Positions 16,545 through 28,885 of a stretch of 64,000 nt of DNA are shown in pieces. The stretch's first letter is position 1. Every line of letters starts with the position of its first letter. The notes under the pieces are model-generated. The model was not told the origin of the DNA. It did no database searches and saw nothing but the letters and a program-made list of their open reading frames with translations. Both the position numbers and the translations under genes were made by a program. This DNA is from an uncultured Lachnospiraceae bacterium (GTDB taxonomy: Bacteria > Bacillota > Clostridia > Lachnospirales > Lachnospiraceae): positions 45,034 through 109,033 of the forward strand of contig CASCWU010000002.1 in the NCBI GenBank assembly GCA_949155905.1, written 5' to 3'.

Positions 16545-16746
16545 TTTCCAGTCTCCTTTTGCTGCCTTTGCTGCTATCCTTCTATCCTTCCGATATGTAT
16601 CATTCTGTACTTTTTTCTATCTGTTTTAGGTAAATTCAAAATTAAAAACTAATAACTATCTTTCTATATATAGAAAAATTCTCTAATTTTCTCCGTTTAG
16701 AATTCTCATTTTTATCTATTATAACACATAAATTTTTATGTGTAAA
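16545..16746 (-). promoter_or_regulatory. Regulator promoter with palindrome in the spacer, and AT-rich leader
   Basis: On the minus strand -35 TTTACA (16746-16741) and -10 TATAAT (16723-16718) are 17 bp apart. A perfect 9-bp inverted repeat ACACATAAA/TTTATGTGT with a 2-bp centre (16724-16743) fills the spacer, an ideal operator position for repression. The leader of about 165 nt also holds the palindrome TTTCTATATATAGAAA (16661-16676). The rest of the 16545-16892 gap holds the ATP synthase terminator. Confidence 0.7.
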
Positions 16747-16814
16747 CAGAATTTCCCGCTTCTTTTAAAAATCATATCTAATTTGCCATTTTTATCTGCC
16801 CACAAAACGCAAAA

Positions 16815-16855
16815 ATTGCCGCAGCGTCTACCCTTCTGATAGATTCTGCGGCAAT
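16815..16855 (-). terminator. Terminator of the ATP synthase operon
   Basis: ATTGCCGCAG and CTGCGGCAAT pair as a 10-bp stem; on the minus strand the stem is followed by TTTTGCGTTTT. It lies 38-78 bp after the atpC stop. A second short GC hairpin (ACGGCG/CGCCGT) lies at about 16861-16876. Confidence 0.85.
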
Positions 16856-16892
16856 ATACCACGGCGATAGCGCCGTCGTTATTCTTGTCGTT

Positions 16893-17309
16893 TTATGATT
16901 TTGACTGCCCTGCCAGTTCCAAACGGATCAGGGACTTCCGGAGCGCCAGTTCCGCACGCGCCATATTCAGGTTGGAATCCCCTGATTTTAAGCGCCGTTC
17001 CGCGCGGAGCTTTGCCTCTTCGGCACGCTTGCGGTCGATTTCCTCCGGCCACTCGCAGGATTCGGAAAGCACTACCACTTTATCTTTCAGGATTTCGATA
17101 AATCCGTCGTGGATAGCGGCATGCTTAACCTCTCCATTATTTTTGATATTGACGATACAAGGAACGAGCATGGCAGTCAGCGGAATATGGTCCCGCAGGA
17201 TACCGATCTCACCCTCGGTCGTCCGTATCTCCAGCATGTCAGCCGGCCCTTCATAAAAGATCCGATCCGGAGAAATGATCTCCAGCCGAAATTGTTTTTC
17301 CTCTGCCAT
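16893..17309 (-). CDS. atpC: ATP synthase F1 epsilon subunit
   Basis: 138 residues. N-terminal beta-sandwich typical of epsilon (FRLEIISPDRIFYEGPADMLEIRTTEGEIGIL, with HIPLTAML) and a C-terminal two-helix domain rich in Arg/Glu/Ala that can inhibit ATP hydrolysis by contacting the catalytic subunits. Last gene of the operon, 15 bp after atpD, followed by the terminator. Confidence 0.95.
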   Translation of the reverse strand: MAEEKQFRLEIISPDRIFYEGPADMLEIRTTEGEIGILRDHIPLTAMLVPCIVNIKNNGEVKHAAIHDGFIEILKDKVVVLSESCEWPEEIDRKRAEEAKLRAERRLKSGDSNLNMARAELALRKSLIRLELAGQSKS

Positions 17310-17324
17310 TGGCTGCCTCCCTGT

Positions 17325-18791
<1,467 letters not shown>

Positions 18792-18815
18792 TTACTTGCA
18801 TAAGCACGCTATCTA

Positions 18816-19718
18816 TTATGATATAGCGTTTGCACCGGCAATAATCTCGGTCAGCTCCTGCGTGATAGCTCCCTGTCTTGCTCGGTTGTACTTTAATTCC
18901 AAATCGCTGATCATATCCTCCGCGTTGCTGGTTGCAGAATCCATCGCCTGCATCCTCGCGCCGTTTTCACTGGCAATCGCCGTTGTCAACGCGCCGTAAA
19001 TCAAACTGTTGACATATTTTGGTATAATCAGGTTCAATGCCTCGTCTGCTTCCGGCTCATAATTCATCAGCGTCAGATCGTCCACGCTAAGCGGGCCTTC
19101 TTTTTTCTCTTTCTTTTGCATCTGGTCGGACTCCACTGGAAGGATCTTTTGCAGAGTCGGGATATGGCTGACCGTATTTTTAAATACGGTATAAGCCAAA
19201 TAAATCTCCCGGATCTTTCCCTCCCGGAACGCCTCCATCACCTCTGTGCCGATTTCGGCAGCATCGGCAAATATCGGCTCGTTGATCGCCTCGGAATAAT
19301 CCTTTGCAATCTCATAGCCTCTTCTTGCCAAAGCTTCCTTTCCTTTGCGTCCTACTGCATAGACCAGCGTATCCTTCGGATCGAAGTCTCCGCCTGTCAC
19401 CAGCTTGACGATGTTGGAATTGTAGCCTCCTGCCAGTCCACGGTTTGAAGTAATTACAATTACGGCTCGCTTTCCACCTTCTCCCGGCTTATCAGAAGAC
19501 GCGTTTTTTGGTGTCAGCATCGGATGATCCATATAACCTGACTTATTGAGAATGGAGCAGACGGCTTCATACATATGCTCAAAATACGGTCTGGAATTCT
19601 CCGCCTTGGCTTTGGCTTTCTGCAGCTTGACCGTAGCTACCAGCTTCATCGCCTTGGTAATCTGCCCAGTGCTGCTGATGCTTTCCTTCCGCCTTTTGAT
19701 ATCTCTCATGGAAGCCAT
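18816..19718 (-). CDS. atpG: ATP synthase F1 gamma subunit
   Basis: 300 residues. Conserved N-terminal coiled-coil half (MRDIKRRKESISSTGQITKAMKLVATVKL) and C-terminal half (ASENGARMQAMDSATSNAEDMI, YNRARQGAITQELTEI) that form the rotating central shaft. The insert with DQMQKKEKKEG is variable in the family. 16 bp downstream of atpA; about 100 bp separates it from atpD. Confidence 0.97.
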   Translation of the reverse strand: MASMRDIKRRKESISSTGQITKAMKLVATVKLQKAKAKAENSRPYFEHMYEAVCSILNKSGYMDHPMLTPKNASSDKPGEGGKRAVIVITSNRGLAGGYNSNIVKLVTGGDFDPKDTLVYAVGRKGKEALARRGYEIAKDYSEAINEPIFADAAEIGTEVMEAFREGKIREIYLAYTVFKNTVSHIPTLQKILPVESDQMQKKEKKEGPLSVDDLTLMNYEPEADEALNLIIPKYVNSLIYGALTTAIASENGARMQAMDSATSNAEDMISDLELKYNRARQGAITQELTEIIAGANAIS

Positions 19719-19734
19719 AAGTTATCCCTCATTT

Positions 19735-21793
<2,059 letters not shown>

Positions 21794-21806
<13 letters not shown>

Positions 21807-22321
21807 GTATCATCACCCATTTCCTTCAATGTGTCCTCTAATAGCTCGGCCTGCTTTGCCTCGTCCATAGAAGCCGCTATTACCTTGGCAGCCATGGCCT
21901 GGGCAACCGTTATCATCTCCTGCTTTACTTCGTCCTTCATTTTCTCTTTTTCCAGCTCGATTTCCTTCTCTGCGCGGTTCATGACGCGACCGGCCTCTTC
22001 CTTTGCCTCGGCCACGATTTCATCCCCACGCTTCTGACCCTTTTTCCGGGCCTCTGTCAGAATCTCGTCTACCTCTTTGTCGGCAGCCGCCAGCTTTCCT
22101 TCGTACTCGCCCTTCATCTGAATGGCATCTGCTTTTTCTCTGGCCGCCGTTTCCATCTCTCCGACGATTTTCTCGCGGCGCTTCTGCAGCAGCGCTCTCG
22201 CTGGATTAAATACCAAATAGGACAACAGGATAAACAAGAAGAATACCGCCAGCAGCACAATCACCGTATCATGGAGAAGCTGGGCGTCTAAGCCAAAGAT
22301 TCTTCCTTCCATCAGTATCAT
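21794..22321 (-). CDS. atpF: ATP synthase Fo b subunit
   Basis: 175 residues. One N-terminal membrane helix (VIVLLAVFFLFILLSYLVF) followed by a long charged helix (KREKIVGEMETAAREKAD onward) that dimerises as the peripheral stalk. GGAGG 6 nt before the ATG at 22321. Between c and delta genes as in typical atp operons. Confidence 0.95.
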
Positions 22322-22357
22322 GTTAATCCTCCATTCTGCCGTTTATCCGGCGGCTGC

Positions 22358-22666
<309 letters not shown>

Positions 22667-22713
22667 TCACACGGCAATCTTCATAATTTGATAATAAATA
22701 AAATGTTGACAGC

Positions 22714-23460
22714 CTATTCTTCTGTATCGAAGTTCTGGGCGATGAATACCATCGTCAGCATACAGAATACATAGGTCTGGATAGCTCCCGAAAATCCGTC
22801 GAAATACGCATGCAAGAGCGACAGAACCGGAGAGCCAAACAGCAGGAGGAGCTTTGGCAGCAAGCCGTAAATCAGCCCCAGCATAACCGTTCCTGACAAA
22901 ATATTACCAAAGAGACGCAGCGACATGGAAAGAGGCGTCGCGAACTCTCCGATAATATTGATGGGTGCCAGCGGCAGCGGATGGAACAAATCCGTGATGT
23001 GCTTCATCTTCTGGTACTTGAACCCGTTGTAATGAATCAGCACAAAGGTAATCAGCGCCAGTCCCAGGGTGGTTCCATAATCTGCTGTTGGCGCGCGCAG
23101 CCCTAAAAGCCCGGAAATGTTACATACGAGAATAAAAGCGAACAGCGTCCCAATGTAATTGGAAAACTTATGGCCGTGCGCTTCTCCCATGTTTTCCCTG
23201 GTCAGGTTATCTACCTGTTCGACCAGAAGCTCCAGGATATTTAAGAACTTTCCCGGGGGCTTATATGGATCGGCATGGCGGATCGCACGGTTGGCAATCA
23301 GCGCAAATATCACAAACGCCAGGAGGATAATCACCAGTCCGATATGACTGGTCGTTAAGTACAGCTCCTGCCCGAATAAATGGTAGCTGAAATATCCGCT
23401 AATCCCCACGTCTACATCCTGCCCCGAAGACAACAGCATAGGCGCTACTTCATTCAGCAC
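22714..23460 (-). CDS. atpB: ATP synthase Fo a subunit
   Basis: 248 residues if started at GTG 23460 (GAAGGTGAG 5 nt upstream); ATG 23439 is a weaker option. Several membrane helices; ATPLSMSLRLFGNILSG carries the essential Arg of the ion half-channels and YFDGFSGAIQTYVFCML the final helix. First core Fo gene, after two small assembly genes. Confidence 0.95.
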   Translation of the reverse strand: MLNEVAPMLLSSGQDVDVGISGYFSYHLFGQELYLTTSHIGLVIILLAFVIFALIANRAIRHADPYKPPGKFLNILELLVEQVDNLTRENMGEAHGHKFSNYIGTLFAFILVCNISGLLGLRAPTADYGTTLGLALITFVLIHYNGFKYQKMKHITDLFHPLPLAPINIIGEFATPLSMSLRLFGNILSGTVMLGLIYGLLPKLLLLFGSPVLSLLHAYFDGFSGAIQTYVFCMLTMVFIAQNFDTEE

Positions 23461-23495
23461 TTTTTCTCACCTTCTTTTCCCTTCTGGCCGCCATG

Positions 23496-23906
23496 CTAGG
23501 ATGGCCGCCTTCTTTGTATAAGCTTTAGGATGCCCGGCTGTAAAAAGGCTCCTGCCTTCAGTCCCAAAAGCCCTAAAAATACGCCCAGGACATGAAGATA
23601 CTGTGGAACGAAAAGAGCCAGAATAATCGGGACTCCCATCAGCCCAATCCGCAACAGCGCCATGCGCCTTGTGTAGCTGACAGCAGACTCCGGCGTCATA
23701 TCAAGCGCCTTGTCTATTGTCTTATATAAATGAACGGCAATACTGCACGCTGTCACCATTCCTAATAAAACACCGCACGCAAAAGACGCCCTGGTATCTA
23801 CAAACAGCAGCGTTCCCAGCGCGCCAAAAATGATCCCGGAAACTAATGTTCCCAGAATCAGCGTATAAAGTGTATCCTTTGCCTGTTTTTCCTCATTCCC
23901 CATCAT
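23496..23906 (-). CDS. atpI: ATP synthase subunit I (AtpI-like)
   Basis: 136 residues with four predicted membrane helices (for example TLILGTLVSGIIFGALG and MGVPIILALFVPQYLHVLG). Small membrane proteins in this position help c-ring assembly or ion supply. The start overlaps the upstream gene's stop by 4 bp (ATGA), so the two are translationally coupled. Confidence 0.75.
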   Translation of the reverse strand: MMGNEEKQAKDTLYTLILGTLVSGIIFGALGTLLFVDTRASFACGVLLGMVTACSIAVHLYKTIDKALDMTPESAVSYTRRMALLRIGLMGVPIILALFVPQYLHVLGVFLGLLGLKAGAFLQPGILKLIQRRRPS

Positions 23907-24184
23907 TTCCTTCTCTGACCTCTCAGCAAACTATCAAAATATTCCTGTTCCCTTTCTTCCCGGCGCTTATCCTTTGCGTAAAACGTCTTGGTCATCTTGT
24001 AGGCGTTCCGATAAGCCGCCAATATCCCTAAAATCAAAAACAGTATCAAAAAGAAACCTGTTCCAAGCTTCCTGTCTAAAAAATATCCGAACCAGGCAGA
24101 CAGGAAAATCGTCACCAGCATATTGACTCCTAACTGAGTAATCAGAAACAGAGCCTTTACTACATTGCGGTTCTCTTTCTTCAT
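23903..24184 (-). CDS. AtpZ/AtpI-like membrane protein, first gene of the atp operon
   Basis: 93 residues, two membrane helices (FLITQLGVNMLVTIFLSAWFG and GTGFFLILFLILGILAAYR) linked by a DRKLG loop, then a charged tail. This matches the AtpZ-type small protein that precedes atpI in many Firmicutes. 63 bp downstream of a good promoter. Confidence 0.75.
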   Translation of the reverse strand: MKKENRNVVKALFLITQLGVNMLVTIFLSAWFGYFLDRKLGTGFFLILFLILGILAAYRNAYKMTKTFYAKDKRREEREQEYFDSLLRGQRRK

Positions 24185-24246
24185 TGTGAAATCCCCATTC
24201 CTGCATTCTGATTTTATTCCTTTTCTTTATCACAAGCTTCTTTCCC

Positions 24247-24275
24247 AGTATACCAAATCTTGCTTCATATGTCCA
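24247..24275 (-). promoter_or_regulatory. Promoter of the ATP synthase operon
   Basis: Minus strand TGGACA (24275-24270), 17-bp spacer, TATACT (24252-24247), 63 bp before the first operon start. Near-consensus sigma-A promoter. Confidence 0.75.
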
Positions 24276-24347
24276 GCCAAAATTCTTATGGAATTTTATA
24301 CAAATTTCATAAATTGTCACTTTTATCTGGAAAAATGAAGCAGAAAA

Positions 24348-24356
24348 TGTTATACT
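24348..24356 (+). promoter_or_regulatory. Extended -10 promoter of the DUF402 gene
   Basis: TGTTATACT (TG-n-TATACT) 113 bp before the start, with no good -35 at 17 bp; extended -10 promoters tolerate this. Back to back with the atp promoter. Confidence 0.45.
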
Positions 24357-24468
24357 AAGAAAAACTGTTTCCTGCCGCTTTCCGGTATGCCAAAGCAGAA
24401 ACCGGCTCATACCGCCGCTATCCTGGCAGCTTTGCCTGAGCCAACCCTTAAAAAAGGAGGAATCTATT

Positions 24469-25005
24469 ATGTCTGATTATCCGCACTTTGCTTCTCCTTG
24501 TATTGTAAGAAGACGTTATATTCCAGATGAGCTTACCTTTCTGGATGAGGATTTTGTCTACGAATTAAAGGAAGACCGTATCCTGACTGCCTGGGAGGCT
24601 ATCCACCCGCGTACCGATCTGATGGGAGGACTTTCCGTCTACTATCCTAAGCAGGGCTTTAAAATCAGCAAATGCTATGACAGCAACCGGCAGCTTGTCC
24701 ACTGGTACTGTGATATCATCCGTTTCCATTACCATTCCCCTGCCTTCCCTTCCTATCCTCTCTATTATGAGGATCTTCTGTTAGACGTCGTCATAAAAAA
24801 CGACGGACAGATCCGGGTTTTAGACACGGACGAACTGGCCGATGCCATGGAGCAGGGCATTGTCAGCCCGGAAACCTCTTGTCTGGCGCTGCGCCGTATG
24901 CACGACCTGCTACACCACATCTATTCAGGAGAGTTTGCCAGGCTGCAGCAGCCTGTTTTAGATTTGGAAAAGAAAATTCATTCTGGTGAGGCAAAGCCTA
25001 TCTAA
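24469..25005 (+). CDS. DUF402 family protein
   Basis: 178 residues; AAGGAGG precedes the ATG. The central region VHWYCDIIRFHY and LYYEDLLLDVVIKNDGQIRVLDTDELADA match the DUF402 barrel, whose characterised members are nucleotide phosphatases or RNA-end processing domains with metal-binding acidic residues (here the Asp/Glu of YEDLLLDV and DTDEL). A lone plus-strand gene between two minus-strand operons, so it is its own transcription unit. Substrate unknown. Confidence 0.8.
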   Translation: MSDYPHFASPCIVRRRYIPDELTFLDEDFVYELKEDRILTAWEAIHPRTDLMGGLSVYYPKQGFKISKCYDSNRQLVHWYCDIIRFHYHSPAFPSYPLYYEDLLLDVVIKNDGQIRVLDTDELADAMEQGIVSPETSCLALRRMHDLLHHIYSGEFARLQQPVLDLEKKIHSGEAKPI

Positions 25006-25072
25006 ATCTGTCTGGATCCTCGCCGGTATTAAATCTGCCCGCTATAAAACCTGTACAAGAACTGCCGGAACA

Positions 25073-25120
25073 GGGGCTGTGAAGCCAGGAGTTTTTCAAT
25101 TCCTGCTTTTTCACAGCCCC
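25073..25120 (+). terminator. Strong hairpin after the DUF402 gene
   Basis: GGGGCTGTGAA (25073-25083) pairs exactly with TTCACAGCCCC (25110-25120), enclosing an inner AGGA/TCCT stem. A second CAGCCCCTGT copy just downstream offers an alternative pairing with AACAGGGGCTG. The T-run is short, so it may serve as terminator in both directions. Nothing else seen in 25006-25217. Confidence 0.6.
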
Positions 25121-25217
25121 TACAGCCCCTGTTTCGTTAATTTTGTCCGCTGCCTTACCTATCCCTTCTCCTTCCGCCTATCTCAAACGGGTTTGTATGG
25201 CACAGATCTTCTTGAAA

Positions 25218-25649
25218 CTATATCTCTTCGATTTTCTCGATCCTCCGGCGATGCCTTTCCTCCTCGGAAAATGGTGTATCCAAAAAGAGATCCACGATCT
25301 CCAAGGCCAGGCCAGGCCCTACCACTCTTCCGCCCATCGCCAGGACATTGGCATCGTTATGCTCCCTGGTTGCCTTCGCGCTGAAACAGTCATGACAGAG
25401 CGCTGCCCGAATTCCAGGAACCTTATTGGCAGCAATCGAAATCCCGATTCCTGTCCCGCAAATCAAAATTCCCTTTTCGCATTTCCCCTCTGTCACTGCA
25501 TGGGCAACTGCATGGGCATATTCCGGATAATCACAGGCTGCCTCCTCATAACAGCCAAAATCCTCATAGGCAATCCCTCGCTCCTTTAAATGCTCCATTA
25601 CCTCCTGCTTTAGTGCAAACCCGCCATGATCACTTCCGATTGCTACCAT
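25218..25649 (-). CDS. rpiB: Ribose-5-phosphate isomerase B
   Basis: 143 residues from ATG 25649 (GGAGG 11 nt upstream), starting MVAIGSDHGGFALKQ. Active-site Cys in LICGTGIGISIAANK and the HNDANVLAMGGR motif are intact. Interconverts ribulose-5-phosphate and ribose-5-phosphate in the pentose phosphate pathway (or an allose-type sugar in related enzymes). Follows the phosphatase gene by about 110 bp. Confidence 0.93.
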   Translation of the reverse strand: MVAIGSDHGGFALKQEVMEHLKERGIAYEDFGCYEEAACDYPEYAHAVAHAVTEGKCEKGILICGTGIGISIAANKVPGIRAALCHDCFSAKATREHNDANVLAMGGRVVGPGLALEIVDLFLDTPFSEEERHRRRIEKIEEI

Positions 25650-25758
25650 ATGTATCGCATCCTCCATTCTATTTTATACTGCACTCTATATACTCTATAC
25701 CTCTTCAAACAGCTCCGATCCGCCTGTGTCATCTTCTATTGTTCTCTTTGCTTTCTGG

Positions 25759-26214
25759 TTACTCCTGTTCCTCGTCCAATTTATAAACGGTCTTTTTAAT
25801 CAGTCTGGTCAGCTCGTTATAGCATTCCTCATAATCCACCAAGGTTCCGCCATAGGGGTCACTGACGTCCCCGGACTCCCCATTGTATTCTTTTAGCGTA
25901 TAAAGGTTTTCCGTGATGGAAAATGTCTCCTGAATATGCTGCTTGAGCTTTTCTGTCATCGTCAAAATCAAAGTCCCTTCGTCCATGTCCTCCTTCATCA
26001 ACTGTCTGGATATATGATTTTGAAGTACCAGGTTATGGTTTTCTAACACCGTATCTGCCTTGGGGTTCGATGGCTCCGGAAACAATACGACTGTGCCTCT
26101 GGAGGCTGGCTGGAGCTGATGCCCCTCGGTCAAATGCCGGTAAATGGCCTCTGCCATCGGACTCCTGCAAGTATTCCCGGTGCAGACAAACAGGATTTTC
26201 TTATACTTCATCAT
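25759..26214 (-). CDS. Low-molecular-weight protein tyrosine/arginine phosphatase
   Basis: 151 residues. P-loop FVCTGNTCRSPMAEAIY (C-x4-TCRS form) at the N-terminus and the general-acid Asp in GDVSDPYGG. The Thr after the loop Asn resembles YwlE-type arginine phosphatases (CTGNTCRSPMAE), so protein-arginine phosphatase is a good alternative to tyrosine phosphatase. Two adjacent ATGs; the first has GGAG 12 nt upstream. Confidence 0.85.
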   Translation of the reverse strand: MMKYKKILFVCTGNTCRSPMAEAIYRHLTEGHQLQPASRGTVVLFPEPSNPKADTVLENHNLVLQNHISRQLMKEDMDEGTLILTMTEKLKQHIQETFSITENLYTLKEYNGESGDVSDPYGGTLVDYEECYNELTRLIKKTVYKLDEEQE

Positions 26215-26300
26215 TGCTTCTTACATCTCCTTGCTACTGACTATAAGTTTTGCCCATACTGCCTCTACAGCAATAGAAACACTCTCTTCTATTATACCAG

Positions 26301-27071
26301 CTACCTCTCTAACAGGCAATCCTCTTCTGACTCATATTGTATTTTCCTAAGCGTCAACCCCTCCGGCGGAAGCGTCGGGCCTGCCTTTTTCCTGTCCTTT
26401 GCCGCCAAGATAGCCGGAATTTGCTCTGGCTGCAGGCTTCCCTGCCCCATCTGAAGCAGAGTGCCAGCCAAAATCCTCACCATATTATACAAAAATCCGT
26501 TTCCTGTAACACGAAACAGGAAAAATTTCCCTTCCTGCTGTACCGTACCTTCGTATAGCGTCCGCACTTTATTTTCCTTTTCTGTTTTCGCCGAACAAAA
26601 CGACGTAAAATCATGCTCTCCCAGCAGCAGGGCAGCCGCCTTCTGCATCGGTTCCAATTCCAGCTGGTGATAGGTAAAATAACTATACAGCCGGACAGTC
26701 GGCAGCGGAAAAGGGGCGCTGTAAATCCGGTATTCGTAGGTTTTCCGGCTGGCACAGTGCCTTGGATGAAATGCGTCCGGCACCCATTCCCCCTTTTGTA
26801 CCCGGATATCCTCCGGCAGCCTCTGGTTTATCGCATACGGAAGCTTCTCCGCCGGAATCCGGGTGGTAGAATCAAACACCGCGATATTTCCCAGCGCATG
26901 GACTCCCGTATCGGTACGGCTTGCACCGATCACCTGGATTTCCTCACCCGTCAGCTCTGAAAGGCAGCGATTTAGCTCTCCCTCTATCGTCCGCACCTGC
27001 GGTTGCACCTGCCAGCCGCAATAAGCCGTCCCGTCATAGGCTACCGTCAAACGAAAGCGCCTCGTCTCCAT
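26301..27071 (-). CDS. truA: tRNA pseudouridine synthase A
   Basis: 256 residues. Catalytic Asp in GASRTDTGVHALGN, substrate-binding Tyr in KTYEYRIYS, and GNGFLYNMVRILAGTLLQMG near the end. Forms pseudouridine at tRNA positions 38-40. 60 bp after ecfT, the usual neighbour of ECF genes and ribosomal operons in Firmicutes. Confidence 0.96.
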   Translation of the reverse strand: METRRFRLTVAYDGTAYCGWQVQPQVRTIEGELNRCLSELTGEEIQVIGASRTDTGVHALGNIAVFDSTTRIPAEKLPYAINQRLPEDIRVQKGEWVPDAFHPRHCASRKTYEYRIYSAPFPLPTVRLYSYFTYHQLELEPMQKAAALLLGEHDFTSFCSAKTEKENKVRTLYEGTVQQEGKFFLFRVTGNGFLYNMVRILAGTLLQMGQGSLQPEQIPAILAAKDRKKAGPTLPPEGLTLRKIQYESEEDCLLER

Positions 27072-27131
27072 TTTGCTTTTCCTTGCTCCCTTCCATTTTG
27101 CTTTTCCATTTTCTGTGCATTCGCCAAAAGC

Positions 27132-28007
27132 TCAAAATCCCTCCCTCATCATGATAGTGGCAGGCAGCGCCGACAGGAAGGTTATTTGGGTATCTGCTAC
27201 AAAATACCTTACCAGCAAATTTACCGCCAGCAGTATGCCAAGATACAGCAGCAGCAGAAAATATGCGGTATAATCCCGTTTTTCATAGCGGAGTGGTTTC
27301 ATTTTCGTCCTGCCATCTCCCCCATGATAGCATCTTGCCTCCATCGCCATCGCCAAATCATTTGCCCTGCGGAATGCTGAAACAAACAGCGGCACCAGGA
27401 TTGGAATAAGGCTTTTTGCCTTTTGGATCATATTTCCACTTTCAAAGTCCGCACCTCGGGCAGACTGTGCTTTCATTATCTTATCTGTTTCTTCTAATAA
27501 AATCGGAATAAAACGAAGTGCAATCGACATAATCATCGCGATTTCATGCACCGGAACATGAAGGGGCTTTAATATAGCCAGACCCTTTTCCATCCCGTCT
27601 GTGAGCTGATTCGGTGTGGTCGTCAAGGTCATCAGCGAGGAGCCAAGAATTAAAAATACCAGACGGATCGCCATAAATACCGCTGTTCGGATTCCTTCCC
27701 AGGTGATCGCAAGCGGCCCAATCGTCACCAAGGGCGTTCCCTTCGTCAGAAAAATATTAAAAATAACCGTAAACAAAAGCAAAATAAAAACGGCCTTTAA
27801 TCCCTTTAATATAAATTTCAACGGCACTCTTGACAGACGGATTGTCCCAAACAAAAATACCGCCGCTACTACATAGCCGGAAAAGCTACTGAATAAAAAC
27901 AGCGAAATGATAAACACCAGCGTTCCCAGCAGCTTTACCCGTGGATCTAACTTGTGTATCACAGAAGCTGCCGGATAATATTGGCCAATCGTAATATCTC
28001 GAATCAT
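27132..28007 (-). CDS. ecfT: ECF transporter T component
   Basis: 291 residues. Several membrane helices (LVFIISLFLFSSFSGYVVAAVF and others) and cytoplasmic coupling segments with SARGADF and AMEARCY, the Ala-Arg-Gly motif contacting the ATPases. Energy-coupling scaffold shared by several vitamin-binding S components encoded elsewhere. 6 bp after ecfA2. Confidence 0.93.
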   Translation of the reverse strand: MIRDITIGQYYPAASVIHKLDPRVKLLGTLVFIISLFLFSSFSGYVVAAVFLFGTIRLSRVPLKFILKGLKAVFILLLFTVIFNIFLTKGTPLVTIGPLAITWEGIRTAVFMAIRLVFLILGSSLMTLTTTPNQLTDGMEKGLAILKPLHVPVHEIAMIMSIALRFIPILLEETDKIMKAQSARGADFESGNMIQKAKSLIPILVPLFVSAFRRANDLAMAMEARCYHGGDGRTKMKPLRYEKRDYTAYFLLLLYLGILLAVNLLVRYFVADTQITFLSALPATIMMREGF

Positions 28008-28013
28008 AAAATG

Positions 28014-28871
28014 CTATTCCCTCCCTTGTCCAAGCACCCGCAAAATTTCCTCTTTTGCCTCTTCGACAGTAGTCGCTGATGTCTCCACCGGATAGCCTGC
28101 CTGACGTAGCCCATTCATCACATACGTCACCTGCGGGGCAGACAGTCCCATACTTTCTAGCTCCCGGTAATGGGAAAAAACCTCCTTAGGCATCCCGTCC
28201 AAAGCTACCTGGCCATGATTCATCACAATAATCCGCCCTACATAATTTGCCACATCCTCCATACTATGAGAGACCAAGATTACGGTAATCCCCTGTTCCT
28301 TATGCAGCGCCGCAATCTGATCCAGAATCTCATCCCGCCCTCTTGGATCAAGCCCTGCTGTTGGTTCATCCAAAATCAACACCTCCGGCTTCATCGCTAG
28401 GACACCAGCAATCGCCGCCCTCCTCTTCTGCCCGCCGGAAAGTTCAAACGGAGAGGCATCATAAAGTTCCTCTGGCATCCCTACCTGCTTTAAAGCTTCA
28501 TAAGCGCGCAGATCAACCTCCAACGGCGGTAAGCCCTGATTTTTCGGGCCGAATTTTACATCCTCTAATACCGTCGTTTCAAAAAGCTGATGCTCTGGAT
28601 ATTGAAACACTAAGCCTACCTTACCGCGCAGTTCCTTCATTTTAAAATCCGTATCATAGATATCTCTTCCATTATAATAAATCGTACCGCTTGTTGCCCG
28701 CTCCAGCCCGTTCAAATGCTGAATCAGAGTAGATTTCCCGGATCCGGTATGTCCGATAATACCGATAAATTCTCCATCGTTTAACACCAGACTTACATCC
28801 TTTAGCGCATGTTTTTCATAGGCTGTCCCGACGCTGTAGCTATAATTGACCTTATCTAAAATAATCGCCAT
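28014..28871 (-). CDS. ecfA2: ECF transporter ATPase A2
   Basis: 285 residues. Walker A GHTGSGKSTLI, signature FELSGGQKRRAAIAGVL, Walker B VLILDEPTAGLDP, H-loop VSHSMED. Pairs with A1 to power the ECF module. Overlap-free tight spacing with A1 and T indicates one operon. Confidence 0.95.
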   Translation of the reverse strand: MAIILDKVNYSYSVGTAYEKHALKDVSLVLNDGEFIGIIGHTGSGKSTLIQHLNGLERATSGTIYYNGRDIYDTDFKMKELRGKVGLVFQYPEHQLFETTVLEDVKFGPKNQGLPPLEVDLRAYEALKQVGMPEELYDASPFELSGGQKRRAAIAGVLAMKPEVLILDEPTAGLDPRGRDEILDQIAALHKEQGITVILVSHSMEDVANYVGRIIVMNHGQVALDGMPKEVFSHYRELESMGLSAPQVTYVMNGLRQAGYPVETSATTVEEAKEEILRVLGQGRE

Positions 28872-28885
28872 CCCGCTGCCTCCTA

